A stretch of DNA of 6,287 nucleotides. It comes from an uncultured Ignavibacteriales bacterium. Lineage in GTDB: Bacteria; Bacteroidota; Ignavibacteria; Ignavibacteriales; Ignavibacteriaceae. Numbering within the stretch: the stretch's first letter is position 1; each line of letters begins with the position of its first letter. Shown piece after piece: positions 1 to 6,275 of the stretch. The translations under genes were made by a program, and so were the position numbers. The stretch is from contig CAJXGP010000134.1 of the NCBI GenBank assembly GCA_913053915.1, positions 1-6,287 on the forward strand, given 5' to 3'. Under the pieces are notes generated by a model, which saw only the letters and a program-made list of their open reading frames with translations, ran no database searches and was not told the origin of the DNA.

Positions 1-213
1 TTCGCTATCAATGCTATCCGGACAATAAATTTTTATCTTCCGCTCATTCAATAGTTGATGAGCAGCTCCGATAAAACCTTTATCTTTGGCGTTATAATAT
101 CTACCTTTTGATTCCGGGAAAAAGATTACCGGGTAACCACTCTCGCCGAATACCAACAATTCGAATTCCCGATTTAGATATTGACTAAAAAATTTATAAT
201 ATTTCTCCTGCAT
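1..213 (-). CDS. Alpha/beta-hydrolase-fold esterase, N-terminal fragment (gene continues past the left edge)
   Basis: Translating the minus strand from the ATG at 213 gives 71 codons with no stop up to the window edge. The peptide begins MQEKYYKFF. It contains FGESGYPVIFFPESKGRYY (residues 22-40) and ends YCPDSIDSE (63-71). From memory, this resembles the N-terminus of the putative esterase family (PF00756, esterase D-like), where a strand of the form LLVFG..G.P.LVFP.S.GR.YE is followed by a C.DS.D.ESWYN segment. The catalytic Ser-Asp-His triad would lie in the missing part, so catalysis cannot be assessed. The start is fixed because the reading frame meets a TAA six codons upstream, with no other start codon between. 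There is no good Shine-Dalgarno, only an A-rich leader (AAAGATAGT). The gene is transcribed divergently from mutS, and nothing suggests a functional link. I am confident it is a real gene and fairly confident of the family; the substrate is unknown. Confidence 0.8.
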   Translation of the reverse strand, partial: MQEKYYKFFSQYLNREFELLVFGESGYPVIFFPESKGRYYNAKDKGFIGAAHQLLNERKIKIYCPDSIDSE

Positions 214-298
214 ACTATCTTTAAATAAATTTTAGAAAATACCGCTTTAAAAAAAATCATTACTTTTATCGTCTGTAAAAAAGCAACTCAATAACCCG

Positions 299-313
299 TT
301 AACTTTAAGTTAA
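299..313. repeat. 15-bp odd palindrome in the esterase leader region
   Basis: TTAACTT at 299-305 and AAGTTAA at 307-313 are perfect inverted copies around a single central T (306). With the flanking CCG (296-298) and CGG (318-320), separated by a small bulge, a longer imperfect hairpin is possible. The site lies about 85 bp upstream of the esterase start codon and just downstream of the promoter-like motif at 342-372 (minus-strand reading). This is a plausible position for an operator or a leader hairpin. The symmetry is seen directly; any regulatory role is inferred. Confidence 0.4.
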
Positions 314-341
314 ACCCCGGTGATTAGTTCTATTACAATGC

Positions 342-372
342 CAAATGTAAAAGAATTTCTTTTTAGAGCAAA
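342..372 (-). promoter_or_regulatory. Possible Bacteroidota-type promoter for the esterase gene
   Basis: Read on the minus strand, TTTG (372-369) is followed after 19 bp by TACATTTG (349-342). This matches the known Bacteroidota housekeeping promoter layout: a TTTG -33 element, a spacer of about 19 bp, and TAnnTTTG as the -7 element. It would start transcription near 335, giving a leader of about 120 nt before the esterase ATG. The match is exact but the motifs are short, and AT-rich DNA yields such matches by chance. The host lineage is also not certain. Confidence 0.35.
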
Positions 373-402
373 TTCAACTATAATTCCATTATCAATCTAA
401 AT

Positions 403-440
403 ATTTTTAAGTTTAAGAGAAAATACCTAAACTTAAAAAT
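403..440. repeat. 13-bp perfect inverted repeat with a 12-nt spacer
   Basis: ATTTTTAAGTTTA at 403-415 is perfectly inverted at 428-440 (TAAACTTAAAAAT), with a 12-nt spacer at 416-427. The stem is nearly all A/T, with one G-C pair per arm, and no T-run follows it on either strand. It sits between two divergent genes rather than behind a stop codon. For these reasons it does not look like an intrinsic terminator. A binding site for a dimeric regulator, or a chance AT-rich repeat, are the alternatives. Confidence 0.5.
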
Positions 441-526
441 CATAAATGAGATATATCTAAATAGGTCATTTTAAAATTATCGAAATGTGATTATAAACAA
501 AGATCAAAGTTATTTCATTTTAAAAA

Positions 527-534
527 TACCTTTG
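527..534 (+). promoter_or_regulatory. TAnnTTTG-like -7 motif upstream of mutS (weak)
   Basis: TACCTTTG matches the Bacteroidota -7 consensus TAnnTTTG on the mutS-coding strand, about 125 bp before the start codon. No convincing TTTG -33 element lies 17-23 bp upstream, so only half of the expected promoter is visible. The very AT-rich stretch at 596-645, closer to mutS, also offers several TATATT-like hexamers without a matching -35. The mutS promoter is therefore not resolved from the sequence. Confidence 0.2.
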
Positions 535-657
535 GTGGAAACTCACAAATTGTCAATTCAATAGAGGATAAAATTTATATTTACAACACAAATTGAAATT
601 TTTTTTATATTAAAGTATTTTTAAATTTATTTATGTGATAATAAAAGATAGTAGGAT

Positions 658-3267
658 ATGACAAAAACACCTTTAATGGCACAATACAGTAAGATTAAAC
701 AGGCGCATCCCGATATGATTCTTCTTTTCAGGATGGGAGATTTTTTTGAAACATTTGAAGAAGATGCAAAAATTGCTGCAAAAGTATTGGGTATCACTTT
801 AACTAAAAGGTCGAACGGTGCTGCTGGGGATGTGCCGCTGGCAGGTTTTCCTCATCATGCAATTGATACATATTTGCCTAAGTTGGTCCGGGCAGGTTAT
901 CGGGTTGCGGTTTGTGAGCAAGTCGAGAATCCAAAGTTTGCAAAAGGTATTGTCAAAAGGGAGGTTATTGAAGTAGTTACACCAGGTGTCGCTTTTTCAG
1001 ATAAATTATTGGATCATAAAAAAAACAATTATTTAATGGCTATCTACTTGAGGGATAATGTTACGGGTATTTCTTTTTGTGATATTTCTACCGGCGAATT
1101 CTACGTTTATGAAATTCAATCTCCGTTTATTCAACAACAAATTGAATCAATTTCACCTTCAGAAATTCTGATTCCCAAAAAGGAAAAAGAATTTTTAACT
1201 CGCTTAATCCAAAAGGTAAATCCATCGATCAGGGTAACTAAATTAGACGACTGGATTTTTAATTATGAATACGCAAAAGATTTATTAATAATGCAATTCA
1301 AAACCGTGAATCTGAAAGGATACGGAGTTGAAGGTTTTACAGCCGGAATTATTGCAGCCGGCACCGTATTAAATTATTTGCAGGAAACACAAAAGGCGAA
1401 TCTGTCTCATCTAAATAGAATATCCGCTTATAATCCCTCCGATTATATGGTACTAGATTATTCTACCAAGAGAAATTTGGAAATAACTTTTTCGATGTTT
1501 GACGGCGGACGTGAAGGCTCATTAATATCTATTATAGACAAAACCGGAACTGCAATGGGCGGTCGATTATTGAAAAAATGGATATCGTCTCCACTAATTA
1601 AACTCGAATTGATATTACAAAGGCAAGAAAGCGTAGATGAGCTTTATAATCAGAAAACTTTGCGTGGTAAATTAATTGAAGAATTAAAAGAAATAGGAGA
1701 TTTAGAAAGATTGATTTCTAAAGTTTGTACCGGCAGAGCAAATCCGAGAGAGATAGTTTCTTTAAGATCATCATTAAAAAAAATTCCTGTCGTTAAAAAA
1801 CACCTTTCAGGAATCAAAGGGGAAACTTTAATCCATTTACGTGATTCTCTCTCATCGCTGGACAAACTCGTATCGAAAATAGAAAACGCCATCGTAGATT
1901 CACCGCCTTTAAATTTATCCGACGGTGGAATCATAAGAAACGGTTTTAGTGCCGAGTTGGATGAACTCCGTGATATATCTTTGCACGGCAAGGATTGGAT
2001 TGCCAAACTACAATCATCCGAAAGAAAAAGGACAGGTATCTCCACCTTAAAAGTAAATTTTAATAAAATATTCGGTTATTATATAGAAGTAAGCCACGCA
2101 AATAAGGAAAAAGTACCTGAAAATTATACTAGAAAACAAACCCTGGTAAATTCTGAACGTTTTATTACTGAAGAATTGAAAGAATATGAAGATAAAATTT
2201 TAAATGCAGAAGAAAAAATCTATGAACTGGAATCACAGCTATTTAACGAAATAAGATTAACTGTTGCAGCAGAAGCAGAATCCATTCAACAGAATGCTCG
2301 CTTAATTGCAATGTTGGATTGTTTTATTTCATTTGCCGAATGCGCAGAAAAATATAATTATGTAAAACCTGAGATTAATAATGATGATGAAATCTTAATT
2401 ACCGACGGAAGACATCCGGTCGTTGAACGAATTTTACCGCCTGGAGAAAAATTTACACCCAATAGTTGTAAACTTAATAATTCGGAAAATCAAATAATTA
2501 TCCTTACCGGTCCGAATATGGCTGGAAAATCAGTCTATCTTCGTCAAATCGGATTAATTGTTTTACTTGCACAAATAGGTTCTTTTGTACCTGTTAAAGA
2601 AGCTAAAATCGGGATAGTTAACAGGATTTTCACAAGGGTTGGCGCCAGTGATAATATTGCCGCCGGTGAAAGTACTTTCCTGGTAGAAATGCAGGAAGCG
2701 GCAAATATCATTAACAATGCAACTTCAAAAAGTTTAATCTTGTTAGATGAAATCGGAAGAGGTACAAGTACTTTTGACGGTATTTCAATTGCTTGGGCTA
2801 TCACAGAATATCTTCATGAAAATCCTCAAATTAATGCTAAAACTTTATTCGCTACGCATTATCACGAGCTTAACGAAATGACGGAAATTTTTCCGAGAAT
2901 AAAAAATTATAAAGTCGAGGTAAGAGAATACGATGATAAAGTAATTTTCTTACATAAAGTAACCTTAGGCAAAGCAGACCATAGTTACGGAATACAAGTT
3001 GCACAGATGGCGGGTCTTCCGCTTTTTGTTACTAACAGAGCTAAAGAAATTCTTCTAAATCTGGAAGGTAAGGAATTAACTCCTTACGAAATTAAAAAAG
3101 AAAAACTCCGGAAAATTAAAAAAGAAAATGATAATCAAATAAGCTTGTTTGAATTTAAGGATGATGAAATAAGAGAACAATTAAACGAGATAGAAGTAAA
3201 TAATTTAACTCCCTTAGAGGCTTTAAATAAATTGCATGAATTAAAAAAACAAGTCAAGGAAAAGTAG
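658..3267 (+). CDS. mutS: DNA mismatch repair protein MutS
   Basis: MutS is the mismatch recognition ATPase. Its dimer binds mispairs and small loops, then recruits MutL. At 869 residues the length is normal for the full bacterial MutS1 type. Domain I carries the mismatch-wedging Phe-x-Glu motif in GDFFE (F29, E31). The connector and the lever/clamp domains occupy roughly residues 120-560. The C-terminal ABC ATPase shows Walker A GPNMAGKS (618-625), the signature-like STFLVEM (672-678), Walker B with DE at 697-698 followed by IGRGTST, the switch histidine in ATHYHEL (H734), and the dimerisation segment HSYGIQVA (775-782). A beta-clamp-binding motif, QISLF (827-831), lies in the linker before the conserved C-terminal TPLEAL segment. 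The ATG at 658 keeps the conserved TPLMxQY N-terminus. AGGA stands only 1 nt before it, and the next ATG (676) would remove conserved residues. The frame is intact, with no missing key residue. No mutL is in the window. Confidence 0.98.
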   Translation: MTKTPLMAQYSKIKQAHPDMILLFRMGDFFETFEEDAKIAAKVLGITLTKRSNGAAGDVPLAGFPHHAIDTYLPKLVRAGYRVAVCEQVENPKFAKGIVKREVIEVVTPGVAFSDKLLDHKKNNYLMAIYLRDNVTGISFCDISTGEFYVYEIQSPFIQQQIESISPSEILIPKKEKEFLTRLIQKVNPSIRVTKLDDWIFNYEYAKDLLIMQFKTVNLKGYGVEGFTAGIIAAGTVLNYLQETQKANLSHLNRISAYNPSDYMVLDYSTKRNLEITFSMFDGGREGSLISIIDKTGTAMGGRLLKKWISSPLIKLELILQRQESVDELYNQKTLRGKLIEELKEIGDLERLISKVCTGRANPREIVSLRSSLKKIPVVKKHLSGIKGETLIHLRDSLSSLDKLVSKIENAIVDSPPLNLSDGGIIRNGFSAELDELRDISLHGKDWIAKLQSSERKRTGISTLKVNFNKIFGYYIEVSHANKEKVPENYTRKQTLVNSERFITEELKEYEDKILNAEEKIYELESQLFNEIRLTVAAEAESIQQNARLIAMLDCFISFAECAEKYNYVKPEINNDDEILITDGRHPVVERILPPGEKFTPNSCKLNNSENQIIILTGPNMAGKSVYLRQIGLIVLLAQIGSFVPVKEAKIGIVNRIFTRVGASDNIAAGESTFLVEMQEAANIINNATSKSLILLDEIGRGTSTFDGISIAWAITEYLHENPQINAKTLFATHYHELNEMTEIFPRIKNYKVEVREYDDKVIFLHKVTLGKADHSYGIQVAQMAGLPLFVTNRAKEILLNLEGKELTPYEIKKEKLRKIKKENDNQISLFEFKDDEIREQLNEIEVNNLTPLEALNKLHELKKQVKEK

Positions 3268-3326
3268 AAAAACATTGTTAATTGCCAAATTAAATTTTTT
3301 CAAAATAGAATAAGGAAATAAACTTT

Positions 3327-3956
3327 ATGTATAATCGGAAATACTTGTGGGTAACGATTTTATCCATATTTACATTATCTTTTTTGATGTTATCATGCGG
3401 TAAATCTTATACTCCGAAACAGAAAAAATATATTGCAAGCATTAAAAAGTGGAGAGAGCAAAAGGATGATTATATGAAGAATAACCTGAGCTCGCCGTTT
3501 AATCAAGATCCAAACGCAAATTTTTCACCGTTGAAATATTATAAAGTTAATCTTAATTTTGTATTTAAAAGTAAGCTTTTCAAATATTCTAAAATGGATA
3601 CCGTACAGACCTTTGGGACTAAAGGCGAGATAAGAAAGATATTACGGTTTGGATATTTAAAATTTGATTATAAAGGGAAAAACTATAAAGCAAACATATA
3701 CAAGGGTGGGCTCAAATCCGGACGAATGTATTATATAATATGGTTTACCGATAAAACTACGGGGAATGAAACTTACGGTGTCGGAAGATATTTAGATTTT
3801 GAATTAAACCCGGATAGTTCACATATTTACACTTTAGATTTTAATTTGGCTTACAATCCGTATTGTTCCTACAGCGCTAAATATTCTTGTGCTATTCCTA
3901 CTAAAGAAGACCATTTGGATTTGGCAATTAAAGCAGGAGAGAAAAAATTTCATTAA
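3327..3956 (+). CDS. DUF1684 family lipoprotein of unknown function
   Basis: This is a 209-residue exported protein. The N-terminus has basic residues (R4, K5), a hydrophobic stretch (about 7-22) and then LSC, with Cys24 as the likely lipidated residue; the lipobox is slightly atypical, with Met at -3. No acidic cluster follows Cys24, so I see no Bacteroidota surface-export signal and would place it periplasm-facing in a membrane. The C-terminal half carries what I recall as DUF1684 (PF07920) hallmarks: TYGVGRYLD (149-157), LDFNLAYNPYC with C180, a second cysteine at C188, and a closing AIKAGEK. The early segment with KKWREQKDDYM also fits the family. The biochemical role of the family is unknown. 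AAGGAAA at 3312-3318 gives a good ribosome binding site 8 nt before the ATG. The gene lies 59 bp after mutS and 27 bp before aroF, so co-transcription is possible. I am fairly confident of the family and of export. Confidence 0.85.
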   Translation: MYNRKYLWVTILSIFTLSFLMLSCGKSYTPKQKKYIASIKKWREQKDDYMKNNLSSPFNQDPNANFSPLKYYKVNLNFVFKSKLFKYSKMDTVQTFGTKGEIRKILRFGYLKFDYKGKNYKANIYKGGLKSGRMYYIIWFTDKTTGNETYGVGRYLDFELNPDSSHIYTLDFNLAYNPYCSYSAKYSCAIPTKEDHLDLAIKAGEKKFH

Positions 3957-3972
3957 AAATTATTAATTCAAC

Positions 3973-3978
3973 AGGAGA
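3973..3978 (+). promoter_or_regulatory. Shine-Dalgarno of aroF, supporting a GTG start
   Basis: AGGAGA ends 5 nt before the GTG at 3984. This is the clearest ribosome binding site in the window. It supports GTG as the true start, and the resulting N-terminus (MVVVLEKN) aligns with the expected first strand of the regulatory domain. Confidence 0.8.
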
Positions 3979-3983
3979 AAAAA

Positions 3984-4997
3984 GTGGTAGTAGTTCTTGA
4001 AAAAAATGTTGGTGATAAACAATTAGAAAACGTAATTAAACACCTAGAGGATTTTGGATTTTCCGTTCATAAATCCACCGGAATTGAACAAATCGTTCTG
4101 GGTGCAATAGGCGTAAAACCCGATTTTGATACCAGGAAGGTAAAAATATTGGATGGTGTGGCAGAGGTATATCGAATCACCGAACCATTTAAATTAGCAA
4201 GTCGTAGTTTTCAGAAAACAAATACGGAAATTAAAATCGGAGATGTGATAATCGGCGGAAATGAAGTTATTATGATCGCAGGCCCTTGCTCAGTTGAAAA
4301 TGAAAGCCAGGTGATGACAATAGCCGAGGTAGTTGCAAAAGCCGGTGCAAAAATTTTACGAGGCGGTGCATTTAAACCCAGGACTTCACCGTATTCATTC
4401 CAAGGATTGGGTGAGGAGGGATTACATTTGCTGAGAAAAGCTGCAGATAAATATAATCTACTTGTTATTACCGAAGTTATGGAATCAAATCAAATTGATC
4501 TTATAAATGATTATACCGATATATTCCAAATAGGGGCAAGGAATATGCAAAATTTCCCGCTTTTAAGAGACCTTGGGAAAACAACCAAACCAATTATGTT
4601 GAAAAGAGGGTTGTCTGCAACCGTAGAAGACTTGTTGATGTCCGCTGAGTATATATTGTCGAACGGAAATAAACAAGTTATGTTGTGCGAACGAGGGATT
4701 AGAACCTTTGAAACTTCTACAAGAAATACTTTCGATTTATCCGCAATTCCTGTTATTCACAAGAAAAGTCATCTTCCGGTAATTGCCGATCCTTCTCATG
4801 CAACAGGTTTACGAGACAAAGTTATTCCGATGGCTAGGGCTGCTGTTGCCGCAGGAGCCGATGGCTTAATGGTGGAGGTACATAATGATCCTGAAAAAGC
4901 TTTATCCGATGGTCCTCAGGCATTATTACCTGAACAGTTTGTTGACCTTATGAAGCAGGTTAAAGCAATAGCACAAGTGATTTCAAGAACAATGTGA
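3984..4997 (+). CDS. aroF: 3-deoxy-7-phosphoheptulonate (DAHP) synthase, type I-beta with N-terminal regulatory domain
   Basis: The enzyme condenses phosphoenolpyruvate and erythrose 4-phosphate into DAHP (EC 2.5.1.54), the entry step of the shikimate pathway, in the cytoplasm. The 337-residue protein has the layout of the Thermotoga maritima enzyme. Residues 1 to about 66 form a ferredoxin-like (ACT-like) domain that in T. maritima mediates feedback inhibition by Tyr/Phe. A TIM barrel follows from about residue 85. The metal ligands fall at Cys102 (AGPCSVE), His272 (DPSHATG), Glu298 (VEVHND) and Asp309 (LSDGPQ), the same numbers I recall for T. maritima. The substrate-binding segment RGGAFKPRTSPYSFQG begins at Arg126. 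The GTG start is supported by the strong AGGAGA site. The gene follows the DUF1684 lipoprotein by 27 bp and may share its transcript. All key residues are present, so it should be active. Other type I-beta members differ little, so only the symbol (aroF versus aroG) is arbitrary. Confidence 0.97.
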   Translation: MVVVLEKNVGDKQLENVIKHLEDFGFSVHKSTGIEQIVLGAIGVKPDFDTRKVKILDGVAEVYRITEPFKLASRSFQKTNTEIKIGDVIIGGNEVIMIAGPCSVENESQVMTIAEVVAKAGAKILRGGAFKPRTSPYSFQGLGEEGLHLLRKAADKYNLLVITEVMESNQIDLINDYTDIFQIGARNMQNFPLLRDLGKTTKPIMLKRGLSATVEDLLMSAEYILSNGNKQVMLCERGIRTFETSTRNTFDLSAIPVIHKKSHLPVIADPSHATGLRDKVIPMARAAVAAGADGLMVEVHNDPEKALSDGPQALLPEQFVDLMKQVKAIAQVISRTM

Positions 4998-5195
4998 TTT
5001 TGATTAATGATTTAATGGGATTATATAAATTATATTAAGTTTTCATTATTTGCCATTTATTAAATGATATTTCATGATTCATTGCAGAAATTATTCACTC
5101 ATTAAAAGGATAAGTAAAATTATTTATCTGCAGCTAATAATAATCATTAAAACAAAACTAATTCATATTCTAATACCGATTTAACAAAATAGAAA
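4998..5195 (+). other. aroF-tyrA intergenic gap, 198 bp, no gene found
   Basis: This AT-rich gap is far longer than the others in the rightward gene run. It holds no supported open frame, no T-box-like or leader-peptide attenuator that I can recognise, and no GC-rich terminator hairpin with a T-run. A short AT hairpin is possible at 5108-5116/5121-5129, with a loop of AAAT, but it has wobble pairs and no U-tract. A weak promoter-like pair is listed separately. Confidence 0.7.
5050..5078 (+). promoter_or_regulatory. Possible sigma70-like promoter for tyrA (weak)
   Basis: TTGCCA (5050-5055) differs from the -35 consensus at one position. After a 17-bp spacer comes CATGAT (5073-5078), which matches the -10 consensus at four of six positions. 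The placement, about 120 bp before tyrA in an otherwise empty gap, makes an independent promoter reasonable. The match is modest, and in AT-rich DNA it could be chance. The TAnnTTTG motif of Bacteroidota was not found in this gap. Confidence 0.25.
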
Positions 5196-6275
5196 TTGGA
5201 AAAGAAAAAAATATCTATTATTGGATTGGGGCTTATCGGCGGCTCGATAGCAAAAGCTTTGAAAAAAAGTGAATTGTCTTACATAGTTGAAAGCTATGAT
5301 AAAAAGGAAGTTTTGAAGAAAGCTTTATCGGAAAAGACAATAGAATTTGCTTTGGATTCAATTGAATCTTCTGCAAATTCCGATTTTATATTTTTGTGTT
5401 TGCCTACAGAAATCTCGCTTGAAGTTTTGGGAAAACTAGCCCCATTAATAAGTAGTTCAACAGTAATTACCGACGTATGTGGTATGAAAGGTATATTTGA
5501 AAATAAATGGAAAAAATTAAATAGTAAGGGCATATATATCGGCGGTCATCCGATGACGGGAAAAGAAGCCAATGGTTATATTAATTCAGACCCCCTGCTT
5601 TTCGAAAATGCTGTTTATATAATTTCAAGTTCTGCTGAGAAAAATGAAAGATTGAATGAATTAGTTAATATAGTTGAACACTTCGGCGCAAGGGTTAGAT
5701 TTCTCGATCCTTTTTTGCATGATAAGGTCATTGCCAGAGTAAGTCATTTACCCCAATTGCTTTCCGTTGCTTTGGTAAATTCCACTTTTCAAGACGGTGA
5801 TGAAGTAAATTATTTGGATTTTGCTGCCGGCGGATTTAGAGATATGACAAGGATTGCCTCTAGTGATTTCGATATTTGGAAAGCTATTTGTAAGTTAAAC
5901 AGAGAAGAGATAATTACTTCAATTGAAGTAATACATCAAAATTTAACTCAAATTGAAGATTTATTAGAGGGTGGTGCAATTGATAACCTGGAAGTACTTT
6001 TCCATCAAGCCAGAGAAAGAAGAGACGAAATTCCTAAAAATACTAAAGGGTTTATTAATCCCCTTTTCGATGTATTTGTTTATGTTAAAGACGAACCCGG
6101 TGTGTTGAGTAATCTCACTACGTTATTATATAAAAACAATATTAATATTAAAGATATTGAACTATTAAAAATAAGAGAAGGAACAGGCGGAACTTTTAGA
6201 ATTTCATTCGATTCGGAAAAAAACGCTAATAAAGCAAGATTGCTAATTGAACAATCAGGATTTGCCACAAGGTAA
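5196..6275 (+). CDS. tyrA: Prephenate dehydrogenase with C-terminal ACT domain
   Basis: TyrA oxidatively decarboxylates prephenate to 4-hydroxyphenylpyruvate (EC 1.3.1.12), the dedicated step of tyrosine synthesis, in the cytoplasm. The 359-residue protein starts with a Rossmann motif GLGLIGGS (10-17). Asp35 at the end of the second strand suggests NAD rather than NADP. Family motifs follow: DVCGMKG (93-99), GGHPMTGKE with H118, SHLPQ (183-187), and GGFRDMTRIASSD with R215 and R219. Residues from about 290 form an ACT domain (DEPGVLSNLTTLL from 299), as in Bacillus-type TyrA, implying tyrosine feedback control. The TTG start is forced, because an in-frame TAG lies at 5190-5192 and later starts would cut the Rossmann fold. 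No Shine-Dalgarno is evident. Where many homologues have DVGSVKG, this protein has Cys-Gly, so the usual serine is absent. There is no fused chorismate mutase. Prephenate is the likelier substrate, but arogenate cannot be excluded. Confidence 0.96.
   Translation: MEKKKISIIGLGLIGGSIAKALKKSELSYIVESYDKKEVLKKALSEKTIEFALDSIESSANSDFIFLCLPTEISLEVLGKLAPLISSSTVITDVCGMKGIFENKWKKLNSKGIYIGGHPMTGKEANGYINSDPLLFENAVYIISSSAEKNERLNELVNIVEHFGARVRFLDPFLHDKVIARVSHLPQLLSVALVNSTFQDGDEVNYLDFAAGGFRDMTRIASSDFDIWKAICKLNREEIITSIEVIHQNLTQIEDLLEGGAIDNLEVLFHQARERRDEIPKNTKGFINPLFDVFVYVKDEPGVLSNLTTLLYKNNINIKDIELLKIREGTGGTFRISFDSEKNANKARLLIEQSGFATR

Larger units (their letters stand above)
214..657. other. Divergent intergenic region, 444 bp, no gene found
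   Basis: This very AT-rich region separates the minus-strand esterase start from the plus-strand mutS start, so promoters for both should lie here. I read both strands for short genes and found only very short open frames without ribosome binding sites (for example a 20-codon frame at 338-400). Structure that is visible: an odd palindrome at 299-313, a 13-bp perfect inverted repeat at 403-415/428-440, an 11-bp palindrome at 548-558, and a 9-base direct repeat (CACAAATTG) at 544-552 and 587-595. Promoter-like motifs are listed separately. No tRNA-like or riboswitch-like structure was recognised. Confidence 0.8.

Noticed and set aside
338..400. 20-codon open frame starting ATG in the divergent region, ending just before the inverted repeat at 403
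   Set aside because: No ribosome binding site, no recognisable domain, and no run of one amino acid that would suggest a leader peptide. Length is within chance expectation.
550..581. TTGTCA and TATATT as a sigma70-like mutS promoter
   Set aside because: The spacer would be 20 bp, too long for a normal sigma70 promoter. The TTGTCA is also part of a small palindrome in AT-rich DNA.
1650..2045. 131-codon open frame on the minus strand inside mutS
   Set aside because: It lies wholly within the well-supported mutS frame, has no ribosome binding site or recognisable domain, and is a shadow of mutS codon usage. The same applies to the minus-strand frames at 2544-2804, 5294-5533 and 6080-6268.
3278..3300. 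TTAATT/AATTAA hairpin followed by six T residues after mutS, looking like a terminator
   Set aside because: The stem is six A-T pairs only, too weak for an intrinsic terminator, and a Shine-Dalgarno and the next gene follow within 30 bases.
5108..5129. Short hairpin in the aroF-tyrA gap that could be a terminator
   Set aside because: AT-rich stem with G-T wobbles and no T-run after it, so not supportable as a terminator.
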